DNA of 64,000 bases. Source: Stieleria maiorica. Lineage in GTDB: Bacteria; Planctomycetota; Planctomycetia; Pirellulales; Pirellulaceae. Location of the stretch: positions 8,160,343 to 8,224,342 of the forward strand of contig NZ_CP036264.1 in NCBI RefSeq assembly GCF_008035925.1, in the 5' to 3' direction. The notes beneath the pieces were generated by a model, which was given only the letters and a program-made list of their open reading frames with translations, had not been told where the DNA came from and ran no database searches. This document shows, one piece after another, positions 44,586 through 55,900 of this stretch (the first letter of the stretch is position 1; every line of letters begins with the position of its first letter). A program made the translations under genes and the position numbers.

Positions 44586-46136
44586 CTACGGGGAGCTGGT
44601 TGCTTCGGCAGTCGCCGCGGCCTCTTCGCTGTTGGGGCGAATGGCTTCGAAGTAGGTTCGCACGGTTTCCCGGACGCCCATCGGCAGCGGTTCGGAATCG
44701 AGGACGGCTTCGGCTTGGCGGCGGAAATCGTTGTACTTTCCGGCATACGCTCGAACTGCGTTTTGTTCCCCTTCGGGTGCTTGCGTGATTTCGGTCTCGC
44801 TGGCCCCTTCGCCTTGAACCCCCGTCAGTTGTTCTTCTTTGCGGGTGCTGTTGATGTTGGTCGCTTTGTCACCGAGCGGTTGACCGCTGGAGGCCATGCC
44901 GGCTTTGGTGCTGGGGCTGTTGGACTTTTTGGCGATTTTCGATTGGCACTGGCTGCGGCACTGGCCTTTGCATTGGGAGAGTCGATTGAGTTGGCACGAC
45001 ATGCACTGACCGATCTTTTTGCACTGTCCTTGTTTCTTGCACTCACCGGCCAGTTTGGACAGGCACGCTTTGCATTCCTTCATGTTCTTGCTGCTCAGCC
45101 CTTCGGCGAGTTGGGCGATCGACTCGCTGAGCTGGCCGTTTTTTCCGGGGCTAAGTTTCGCGACCATTTTTTTAAGGTTGTCGGCGACGGCGCGGCGTTG
45201 TTTGTCGCCGATTTTGGACGGGTCGACCGATTCCAATTCTTCGCTGGCCTTTTCATAGTCTTGCGACTGGAGCGCTTTGGCGGCTTGTTGAAGTTGATCG
45301 GACGGTTTGATGGCGGCCGCCAGGGCTTGCATGGTTGCGTCGGTCATTTCCAACTGCATCGCCTCGCGGGCTTCGGCCAGGGCCTGTTCCATTTCAGAGA
45401 GCGAGGCCATCAGGTCGCTTTCATCCATCGTTTCGGACTCCAGCTCGTCGACCTTTTCGCGAAGCTCCTCCAGCAGTTTCTCGATCTCGGGGTCTTCGTG
45501 TTCCTTGGCCAGTTCTTCCAATTCGGTCAGCATCGTTTCGCGAAGCGTCATCGATTGCTCGGTCGCTAGCGCCAGCACGGGGTTGGCGTCCACTTCGGGC
45601 AACCCGCTGCCGGTCAGAGCGAGGACGAGGGTTAAACCGGCGGCTAATCCTGCGGCCCATCGCAGTGGCCGTTTCCAGGATTGGATCGGAACGCACTGGT
45701 GGGCATCGATCTTTTCCAGGTGTGCGTTGGCCTCTTCGATCTGCAGCCGTTTGGCGGTCTGGTTGTCGGCAGACGACTGGTCGGCCGCGGCGAGGAATTC
45801 CAGCGTGGTGATCGACCGGTCTTTTAGATTGAAGTGCTCGTCGATCATTCGCGCCGCCGACTGGGCGCTGCGGATTCGCGAAGCGCCCAAAAGCAGCCCG
45901 ATTGCACCGCCCAGCAGTGAAATCGCAACGGCCCATCCCCAGTGGGTGGCCGGTGCCAGGATCGCCCGTGCCAAGGCAAACACGAGTGCGGCCGCGATTC
46001 CGATCAACAGCCCCGACGTCACACCCTGGACGACCGAGGCCAGCCACAGTCGCTTGCGTACCGAACGGGTCAGGGACTCGATGGGACTAGTCGTCAGCGG
46101 GTGGTCGTGACGAGAGGATTGCGAATCGTTGCTCAT
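44586..46136 (-). CDS. Membrane protein with coiled coil and Cys-rich cluster
   Basis: A 516-residue protein. Two N-terminal membrane helices (about 32-60, 68-86) are followed by a helical segment with RSITTLEFLAAADQ, a third helix (about 157-177), and a long acidic coiled coil (about 195-340, LEELAKEHEDPEIEKLLEEL). A cluster of nine cysteines sits in 44 residues (about 353-397; ECKACLSKLAGECKKQGQCK). The layout resembles DUF4175-like proteins found with von Willebrand/MoxR loci in planctomycetes, but the match is loose. It may bind metals or form disulfides. Convergent with the zinc-ribbon gene; its upstream region is shared with the giant gene. Confidence 0.65.
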   Translation of the reverse strand: MSNDSQSSRHDHPLTTSPIESLTRSVRKRLWLASVVQGVTSGLLIGIAAALVFALARAILAPATHWGWAVAISLLGGAIGLLLGASRIRSAQSAARMIDEHFNLKDRSITTLEFLAAADQSSADNQTAKRLQIEEANAHLEKIDAHQCVPIQSWKRPLRWAAGLAAGLTLVLALTGSGLPEVDANPVLALATEQSMTLRETMLTELEELAKEHEDPEIEKLLEELREKVDELESETMDESDLMASLSEMEQALAEAREAMQLEMTDATMQALAAAIKPSDQLQQAAKALQSQDYEKASEELESVDPSKIGDKQRRAVADNLKKMVAKLSPGKNGQLSESIAQLAEGLSSKNMKECKACLSKLAGECKKQGQCKKIGQCMSCQLNRLSQCKGQCRSQCQSKIAKKSNSPSTKAGMASSGQPLGDKATNINSTRKEEQLTGVQGEGASETEITQAPEGEQNAVRAYAGKYNDFRRQAEAVLDSEPLPMGVRETVRTYFEAIRPNSEEAAATAEATSSP

Positions 46137-46928
46137 GTCGGCCTCGAGAAAGATCTCAAATGGGCGGTCGGGCGTTCAAGACTCGCTGTCTAGGGTAAGG
46201 GGTTCCCACCCACGCGGTCAAGGATTCCGTGCGACAAAATGTGCCCGATGTTTGGTGCCCCTGATTCGCCGGTCCCGGATGCGGGGTGGGCGTCGTTTCA
46301 GGCGGCAATCCTGGCGCAACCCTTGCGGGGCGTCGGAATCGGTTTGATCGCGCAGGGGGCGACAAAAAGTGGGGCGATGCGTCGGCGAAGTTCCGTGCCA
46401 GCGGTAACGGGTGGCGCATTTATAGGCACCGAAAACGCTGGTCTGTCGGCAAACCCTCAAACCGCAGATTCCCCAAACAGGTGGTGTCGATCGTCGGTCG
46501 CCCATCGGATGGACGATTCTGCGGAACTTTGGCGGCGTTGGGTCGTCCAACGTCGACGTCGGAGTGTGCCGAGAATGCCGATTTCGCGGGAATTCTCGTG
46601 CCGGAACCGCCTGGAAGGGCCGGTGGCGGATTATCTCATTCCAGCGTTCGCACCGTCATGATCGGCAGGGTCGTCCCCCGAAAAATGGCTGCGTTGACCG
46701 TGGAGCACGCATTTATTTGCGGGTTTTTTCGGTCGAACTATACTCGGCTCTCGTTTCTCGACCGTCCTCCAGGTCGAGGAGCGACTTGTCATTTTGCCTT
46801 GTTTTTTGGGCGGTTTTTTGAACCCGAGATCGCCCGACCCACAACACGATTGTCCACCCCACCGGCCGGTCTGCCGCATCAAGCTTCTGCTCGACGTACG
46901 CAGCAACGCCCCCATGAAGGTCTGGTCT
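46137..46928. other. Long leader/intergenic region upstream of the giant gene
   Basis: A 792-base gap between divergent genes. Several overlapping open frames exist on both strands, but none has a start signal or recognisable composition, so I call no gene. The right third is AT-richer, with a candidate promoter (46717-46744), a T-rich stretch (GCCTTGTTTTTTGGGCGG near 46797) and AAGG (46917-46920) eight bases before the giant ORF's ATG. A long 5' leader of about 180 bases is implied. Confidence 0.5.
46717..46744 (+). promoter_or_regulatory. Candidate promoter of the giant gene
   Basis: TTGCGG (46717-46722), a 16-base spacer and TATACT (46739-46744). The -10 is one base off the TATAAT consensus. 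It is the best match in the 792-base gap and would give a leader of about 180 bases. Confidence 0.4.
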
Positions 46929-49900
46929 ATGACTTCGCGTGAGCGAAAGAACTCAACGTCCAACAGTGCTCCCCAGGACGTCATCGAGTCGAACATCATT
47001 GAGTCACGTTCTGCCGCATCCGTTGTTTCCGGTCGAAGCAAAAAACGACGTTCGTCCAAGCCGCGTGAGTTGCGGCGACGTCAGTTGTTCGAATCACTCG
47101 AACAGCGTCAGTTGCTGGCCGGTCCGCAATTGATCGGGATTCAGCCCAATGAGGGTGAATTGATCGTCGACGGGACCGTGCGTGACACCGCCCCGCGGTC
47201 GCTGACGTTCCGATTTGACGAGAACCAGCAGATCGATCCGGCCACGTTGGGCGCGATTCAAATCACCCGCGACGGCCCGGACGACCAATTCGGAACGGCA
47301 GACGATGTCCGGATCCAGCCCGGATCGGTCTCGCTGGGCGCTCTGGCGGACAACGAAGTCGTGGTTCGGTTCGCCGACTCGTTGCCCGATGACAGCTACC
47401 GGATTGATGTGTTCGGCTTCGATGCTCCGACAAGTGGCATCGTCGGGTTGCGTAACGTGCAAGGCGAATTGTTGGTCGCTCGGGACGGGGTGGGAGACGC
47501 CGAGCACATCAATTTCGAATTGAACCTGGGGGCCAGGGTCGAAGCCGTCGTGCCGCAACCGGTTGTGCGGCTTGATGGGGGCACGTTGCAGCAACGGCGC
47601 GATGAGATCTTGGTCTACTTCAACGACGACGAGTTGTTTGTCGAAAACGATCCCGCCACCGGGTTGCCGACGGAGCGATCGGCAGAGAACCCGCGGTTTT
47701 ATCAGTTGTTGTTGACCGAAGAAACGGTTCGAACGACCGACGACACGATCTATCAGCCCAACCGAGTCATCTACGACGCGCCGACGAACACGGCGCGATT
47801 GATCTTTGACGACGACCTGAATCTGTTGCCCGGCGTGCCGCTGGAGGGCGGGACGTTCCGATTGCGGATCGGAACCGCGGTCGATCAGGCGGAAGATCTG
47901 ATCATCCAGCCGACCGAATTGAACGTCGTTCCGCGGGTTTCCAGCAATCTGGGCGCCGCGTCGGACCTGCAAGTGCAGTGGGTTTCCAAGGTGTTCGGTG
48001 AAGCCAGCGGCAATCGGCTGATCCATTTCACCAACAGCGGAGCGGGTGGGCTGAGCGTCTCGATCGACCCGGCAACCGACGACATCGTGTACGACTTTGG
48101 CGGGACCACGGTGACGGTTGCGCAGCTCCGAAATGTCACGCAAAACACGCCCTCGGTGGACGCCGTCGTTTCGATCTCGTTCTCCCGCGGCGGCGTTGCG
48201 GGTTCCGGCGGCGGCCTGGTCGTTCCGGCGACATTGGCCAACGGGGCCCCGCTGCAGTTGGCCGCGGTCGGCGACACGTTGACCACGGCGACCGACATCG
48301 GCGTGTTCGGACAATCCAGCGGTCAGCTGTTGTCCAGCTTGTTGATTTCAGAATCGATCGACCCGCTGCCGTATGGGATTCAATTGCCCGGCGCGCAAAC
48401 GGATCCGGGGCGAGCCGATTCCAATGGGGCGTTGGCAGAGAACATCAACGACCGTTTCGGTCCCGATTCGACCGACGGGATCACCGAAATCGAATACAAC
48501 TTCCAAGGCATCTTCTCCGGCGGCGTGGGCACCGGAATCCCCGCCCAGTTGAACAACATCACGGCGATCCAAAAACGCCGCGTTCGAGAAGCCATTTCTC
48601 TGTGGTCGCAGTACCTGGGCGTGCAGTTCCGCGAGACCAAGGATTCGGGAATCACCTTCGCACTCGGGACGCCGAGTGAATTGACCGCCGCGGCGGGGAC
48701 GGAAATCCGTTCGATCCCCGTTCTCGATGCCGATTTGCGGATCGATCCGACCTTCGCCGAATCGGCGATGGTGTTCAGCAACCAAGCCCACTTTGACCTG
48801 AACTACGGCGAGGACTTTTTCCGCAAGGCGATGACCGGAATCGGGTTCTTGTTGGGGCTGGAACAAAACAACGACGTCACCGTCCAGACCCTGATGGCCC
48901 TGGACCCGGATTTCCTGAATCAAACCATCGACCCCACGGCGTTTATTTCGCCGATCGATCCCTTCATCCCTGTCCAAACCTCGTTGCAACAGACCATCAA
49001 TCCGGCGATCGATTCGCTGACGATTGATGACCCGCTTCCCAATGCCCTGGAAGGCGACGAGCCGATTTTCCCCGGCCGGTCGGACATCTTGCACGGCCAG
49101 TTGCTGCATCGTCCGGACAGCGTCGACGTCGACCTGTACCGCTTCGAAGTTGCACTCGACGCGGGCCGCGAGTTCGGAACGTTGACCGTCGAGACGTTCG
49201 CCGAGCGACTGCCCGATTCCAGCTTGCTCGACACGTCGCTGACGCTGTTTCAAGACGTCTCGGCATCGGCAACGAGCAACTTGGGCCTCGGGTCCGCGGT
49301 GACGGTTCAAATCGATTCGCAGTTGCCCGGCGATCTGGGGAACCGTTCGCGAATCGAGTTCATCCAATCGGACCGAGTCGTCGGTGATACCGCCGTCAAG
49401 ATCGGCCGGCTGACGAGCGCCAACGGTGAACTGGTCGAAAACGCGATCCGTGTCGATCTGCCGCGTCGCGGTGCGAACGTCAATCGGGTCACCGTCGGTC
49501 AAGTCATCAACGCGATCAACAACAATGCGTTCGCCGCCTCGCTGTTCAGCGTTTCGCTGGTCGAAGGCGACATCAACGCCAACGTGATCGATTCTTCACT
49601 GGGAAGTTTTTCTCCGATCCGGTTGTCCGGCGGCGGAACGGTCGCGCTGACGCGCAACGATGATTACTTCAGCAGCGACTCGTTGATGACCGCCAAACTT
49701 GCCAACGGTGTGTACTACATCGGGGTCGCGGCCAGCGGGAATGACCAATACAACCCGACAGTCGCGGGCAGTGGATTCGGTGGACGGACCCAGGGCGACT
49801 ACGAATTGCTGGTCAAGTTCGAACCGCAGGTCAGCCGCAACGACGTGATCCGTGACTTGGATTCGGACCGCGTCGGCGTGCCCGGAACCGCGCTCGACGG

Positions 49901-52900
49901 CGATTTGGACGGCAAACCGTCCGGCGTCAACAATTTCTGGTTCCAAACACGTCCGCTGGATCGGATCCTGAATGTCGTGTCGGACGGCAGCGGGATCGTT
50001 GCCGGTCAGACGATCACCATTCGCGGCGCGGACAACTCCGTGCGGACGTTCGAATTCGTCCCGGTCGGTCAATCGGCACAGCCGGGCAACATCGCGGTTC
50101 GATTCAGTGCGGTCAACGCCATCGCCGACATCGCGGTGAACCTGGCGTCGGTCATCAGTGCCAACGGTGGCGCGCTCGGTGTCAGCGCGAGCCCGCAGGT
50201 CGACACGAGCGATCCTTTGGCCCCCGCGCAAATTTTCTTGACCGGGGAACGGTCGATCCAATTCAGCCCGGTCTTCCAGGGCATCGAAGCTTTGGGGCGG
50301 ACGTTGTTCGTTGACAAGGTGGCCAGCGTGGTTGCCGACGGGAGTCTGGATCAGCCCTTCAATAACATCGCCGGTGCGGCGGGACTGGGCGCGTTTTCGG
50401 CCACCTTGCCGGGCGACATCGTTCGCATCGTCGGAAACGGCGGTCAAGACAACGACATCACCACGCTCGGGGACAACTTTGCCTATCAGGTCGGTTTGAC
50501 CGAGATCAACGGCGGCATTCTGCCGGACGGACGCCATCTGGATGTCCCCCGAGGCGTGACCACGATGATCGACGCCGGGGCGGCGTTCAAACTCCGCGGT
50601 GCGACGCTCAGCGTGGGCAGCAACAACCTGCTCAGCAATCGCAACGGTGGAGCGCTCCAGGTGCTCGGGACGCCGACGTTGTTGCAGGTTTCCGATCCCA
50701 GCCCGCTCGGCGCGGCAAACTTCGATTCCGGACTGGTCGATTTGAATGCCTCGGGCAACGTGGTGTTCACCAGCACCCGTGATCGTTCGGTCGATTTTAC
50801 GGCATCGGGCAATAGTCCCCAGCCGGCCGAGGGCAACTGGGGTGGAATCATCTTCCGCAGCGATTTCGACCGCAGCGAGGGCCGCCCCAACCTGGAAGAC
50901 GAGGGGATCTTCTTGCAGGTCGTCAATCATGCGGACATTCGCTACGGCGGCGGCAGCAACATCCTGATCAATTCGGTTCAGCAGACGGTCAACCCGATTC
51001 AGATCGTCGATTTGCGACCGACGGTGACGTTCAACCGATTGACCAACAACGCCAGCGCGGCGATGAGTGCCTCGCCCGATGCGTTCCTGGAGACCCGCTT
51101 CCAGGAGCCGAAGTTCCAACAGGCCGGAACGTTCACGGCCGACTACAGCCGGATCGGTCCGGACATCAAGCAGAACTTGGTGATCGACAACAGCATCAAC
51201 GGCCTGTTCATTCGCACGATCACCCAGATCGGTCAACCGGCGCGCCCGATCACCGTTGCCGCACACATCGATGACGTGGACATCGTCCACTACATCGCCG
51301 AAAACGTGGTGATCGCCGGCCAACCCGGTGGCCCGATCCAAGACGGATTCGTTCCCAATTCCTCGTCGGTCTCGCTCAACGCGACCGGCGGCGGCTCGCT
51401 GCCGGTTGGAACGTTCGACTATCGCGTCACCTTTGTCGATCGATCCGGATTCGAATCGTTGGCGAGTGCTCCGACGATCAGCGTGACGACGACCGCCAGC
51501 GCGCGTCAGGTTCAAGTGTTGAACTTGCCGTTGATCACCAGCGGCTCGGATTATGTCACGCGTCGGCTGTACCGATTGGACCCCGTCGATGGCGCGTATC
51601 GGCTGGTGACCGAACTGAACCGTTCGTCGTCGTCGTTTGTCGACGACGGTTCGACGTCCGGTGGCGCGGCGTTGGACTTGAGCCGAGCGGGGATACGCGG
51701 TCGGCTGAACGGATCATTGGTCGTGGACCCGAACACGGTGGTCAAATTCCGTGGCGCCCGGATCGAACTCGATCACGGAACCCAACTGTTGGCCGAAGGT
51801 GTCAGCGGTCAGCGCGTCGTCTTTACCAGTGCCCTGGACGACCGATTCGGGGCGGGCGGATCCTTCGACACCAACAAGGATGCCGGCACACCGGGCGGCG
51901 GAGCGGACCCGCAGCGTGGCGATTGGTCGGGCATCTATGCCGGTCCGACGGCCAATGTCAGTCTGGACAACGCGATCGTGGCCTACGGCGGCGGCGTCAG
52001 TTTGATCGAAGGCGGACAAAGTCGTGGATTCGCCGCGTTGGAACTGCAGCAGGCCACTGCCCGCGTGACCAACACCCGTTTCGAATACAACGACAACGCA
52101 CAAGATGGCTCCGGCCCGGTCGGGCGAAACGGTCGGCTGGCGATCACGCCGGCAACCATCTACGCGCGATTCACACAACCGGTGATTGCCGGCAACGACT
52201 TCGTGGACAACCACGGAGCGATCATCGATATCGATCTCGCGTCGATGACCGACGAGCTGATCGTCGATTCGGGACGCCAAACCGGTGCGATCGATCTGCT
52301 GTCCGGATTCGGCGATAACCATGGCCCGCTGATCCGCGACAACACCAGCGACAGCGAACCGGGTGACGTCGACGGCAGCCGTCAGCTGAATGGTCTGCGG
52401 ATTCGCGGCGGTGAAATCACCGGCGGGACCGTGTTCGACGACACCGACATGGCACACGTGTTGTACGAGTCCGTGATCGTCGGCAATCTCGTCTCAACGG
52501 CGGGCTTGACGCTCAAGAGCCGGCCGGATGAAAGTCTGGTCGTCAAGTTTGCCGGACGTGGAACTCCCAACAGTGCGACCGCCGGAACCGGGATCACCGC
52601 GACGGGGTCGACCGCGGATATCGATGACCGCATCGGCGGAACCGTGCACATCATCGGGCTTCCCGGAGCACCGGTCGTCCTGACCAGCTTGAAAGACGAC
52701 TCGGTCGGCGCCGGGCGTCGTTCCGACGGCACCGCGCAAACGGACACCAACGGTGATGGATTCGGAAGCCGGCCCGACAGCAACGATTGGCGGAGCGTGC
52801 TTCTGGATGGGTTCAGCAACGACCGCAACGTCGCGGTTCTGCTGGAAGAGGAATTGACCACCACCGCGCCTCCGGGACGCAACGCTTCGGTCCAGAACGC

Positions 52901-55900
52901 ACAGATCCTGGGCGACCTGGCCGATCGGCTGACCGCCAGTGACGACCAATTGCGTCTCGGTTTTGAAGTCGACGGCTACATCAGCGCGCCGGGCGACATC
53001 GATACCTACGGCTTCACCGCGTCGGGGGGCACGCAGATCTGGATCGATGTGGATCAGACCTCGCTCGGTTTGGACACCATGATCGAATTGGTCGACGATC
53101 ACGGGAACGTCATCGCTCGGTCGGACAACAGTTTCCAAGAGGTCGAAGATCCCTCCCAGCTCGATCTCCTGGCCCCAGGTGTCCTCGCCGGCGGCCTGGG
53201 CAATCAGGACAACCCACAGATCAAACGTTGGGAAAACGGCACCTATTACGACGTCGGATCGACGAACCTGAGCGACGCCGGATTGCGCGTCACCTTGCCG
53301 GGCGTTGTTGGCACGCGAAGTGACTACTACATCCGGATTCGGGGGGCGTCTGTCGATCCCGATGACATCGCCGGCGGATCCAGCAGCGGTTCCTACCGAT
53401 TCCAATTGCGTTTGCAAGAAGATCAGGAGTTCCCCGGCAGTGTCGTGCGGCACGCCGACATCCGCTATGCCAATCACGGCATTCATGTCCAAGCGCTCCC
53501 GGGCTCCTCGCCGCTGTTGGGCGAGGCACAGGAGAACGAAGCGGCCGATCCGTATTCGCAAGCGGCGCGGGATGAAATTGACCTGAGCACCGGTGGCTTG
53601 CCGATCGCGGGCGGATACGGCATCGACGGCGAACCCCGTTACGGCACCGACTTGTACGCCAGCAACGACCAGATCAACGGCGGGTTCTACGGTCCACAAG
53701 ACCTGCTCAATCCGACCGTGCTGAACTCTCGGCCGCAGAACCTGGGCGATCTGATCGAGACCAAGACCGGGACGATCAGCGTCGGCGGTCAGCTGGCCGA
53801 CGTTTCCGACGTCGACTTCTACCAATTGGACATCGATCGCGACGGATCGCTGACGGACCTGCGACGATCGACGACGTTTGACATCGATTACGCCGCCGGG
53901 TTCGATCGACCCGACACCAACCTGAGCGTGTTCTATTCGCCCACGGGCAACCCCAATCAGGCCCGGTTGGTCTTGTTCGGCGAAAACAGCAACGTGTTGG
54001 ACGACCAGTCCAGTCCGCTCAGCACAGAACTGATCGGAGAACTGTTGGAGCGTGGATCGATCAGCGAAAGTGATCCATTGATCGGTCCGGTGGCACTGCC
54101 GGCGGGAAGCTATTTTATCGCCGTGACCGAAAGCGGCCGTGTGCCGACGGAATTGATCGACAATCCGCGCGTCCGTCGAACGCCCGTCGATTCGGGTGTG
54201 CGAATCTTCGATGACCACATCGAAGTCATCGGTGGCGCGACGGCCGAAGCGCCGCGCGAGTTGGAGTTCGTTGCGACTGCCAGCGGCGGATGGTCGATCA
54301 CGACCAATCGCGACGTCGATCTGGGGCACGACCGTCCCAGAACGTTGTCCACGTTGACCAGCGATGATGGCGCCGAAACGGTGCCGGCGGTGCCGACGAT
54401 TCCTGTGACGGGTTTCAATACGGTCTTCAATTCCGATTTCTCGATGACCAATTCCGACGACGGCACCAATTCAGGTGACCCCGTCGTCGGCATCGAAGCG
54501 GATGACTTCGTGGCCGATCGGATCGTTCTGGCATTCCAACCAGGGGTCTCGGTCGTCCAGCGAAATCAAATCCTGAATCAGAACGGATTGGAACTGTCCA
54601 AAGAATTCGATTCGATCGATGCGATCGTCGTCAAAACCCAGCCGGGGGCGGATATCCCCGCCGAGGTCAGTCGTTTGTCGCAACTGCCCGAAGTCAAGTA
54701 CGCCGAGCCCGACTTCCTGTACACCACCTCGCTGGTCCCCAATGACCCGTTGTATCCTTCGATGTGGGGTCTGGATAACACCGGGCAGACCGGCGGGACG
54801 ATCGACGCCGATATCGATGCGCCCGAAGCGTGGGACATCACGCCCGGCAACGCGCAAACCGTCGTCGCGGTGATCGACAGCGGGATCGATCTGACGCATC
54901 CCGACCTGGTGGACAACCTGTGGGTCAACCCGGGCGAAATCCCCGGTGACGGTATCGACAACGACAATAACGGCTACATCGACGACATCAACGGACTCGA
55001 TCCGTTTGACGGCGACAGTGTGCCGCAAGACACGGTCGGACACGGCACCCACGTCTCGGGAACGATTGCCGCGGTCGGTAACAACGCGATCGGGGTGACC
55101 GGGGTGAACTGGAACGCCAAGATCATGACGCTGCGTGTCGGCGACGTGAACGGCATTCCCAACACGGCGGTGATCGAAGCCCTCGATTACGTCACGATGA
55201 TGAAGCGTGACTTCGGGATCAACGTGGTCGTCACCAACAACAGTTACGGCGGGTTCTTCCCCAGTTTTGCGATGCGTGACGCGATCCTGGTCAACACCAA
55301 CGAGGGGATTCCGTTCGTCGCAGCGGCCGGCAACAGTGGGCTCAACAACGACCAATTCCCCGCGTATCCGGCCAGCTTTGACCTGCCGGGAATCATTTCG
55401 GTGGCAGCCACCGATGACAATGACGACCTGGCCGTGTTCTCAAACTTCGGACTCGGTAGCGTCGATTTGGCGGCTCCCGGGGTCGACATCCTCAGCACGA
55501 CGTTGGGTGGCGGCTATGGACTCAACAGCGGAACGTCGATGGCGTCGCCGCACGTCGCCGGAGCCGTTTCGATCCTGGCCGGTTTCCAGCCTTCGGCGAC
55601 CGTCACGGATTTGAAAACCGCGATCATGCAGGGCGCCGATCCGCTGTCCAACTTGACGGGCACTTCGGTTTCGGGGGCTCGGCTGAACCTGTTCGGAGCC
55701 TTGGCGAATTTGCCGTCCGGAAGTGTCGGCAACGAATCCTATCACTTTGATCGCAGCGAAGCGGTCGGTCGGATGACGTCCAACGCGTTTGATCTGACCG
55801 GATACTCCGCCGCGGATCTGCCCAGGTTCTACTTCGACTACTTCGTGGATCGGGCCGCCGCTGACGATATCAGCGTGCAAGCGTTCAGCAACGAGCAGTC

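Noticed and set aside
46286-46942. Forward frames of 140-218 codons before the giant gene
   Set aside because: No start signal, odd Arg/Trp/Cys-rich composition, and mutual overlap; the last runs into the giant gene's start in another frame.
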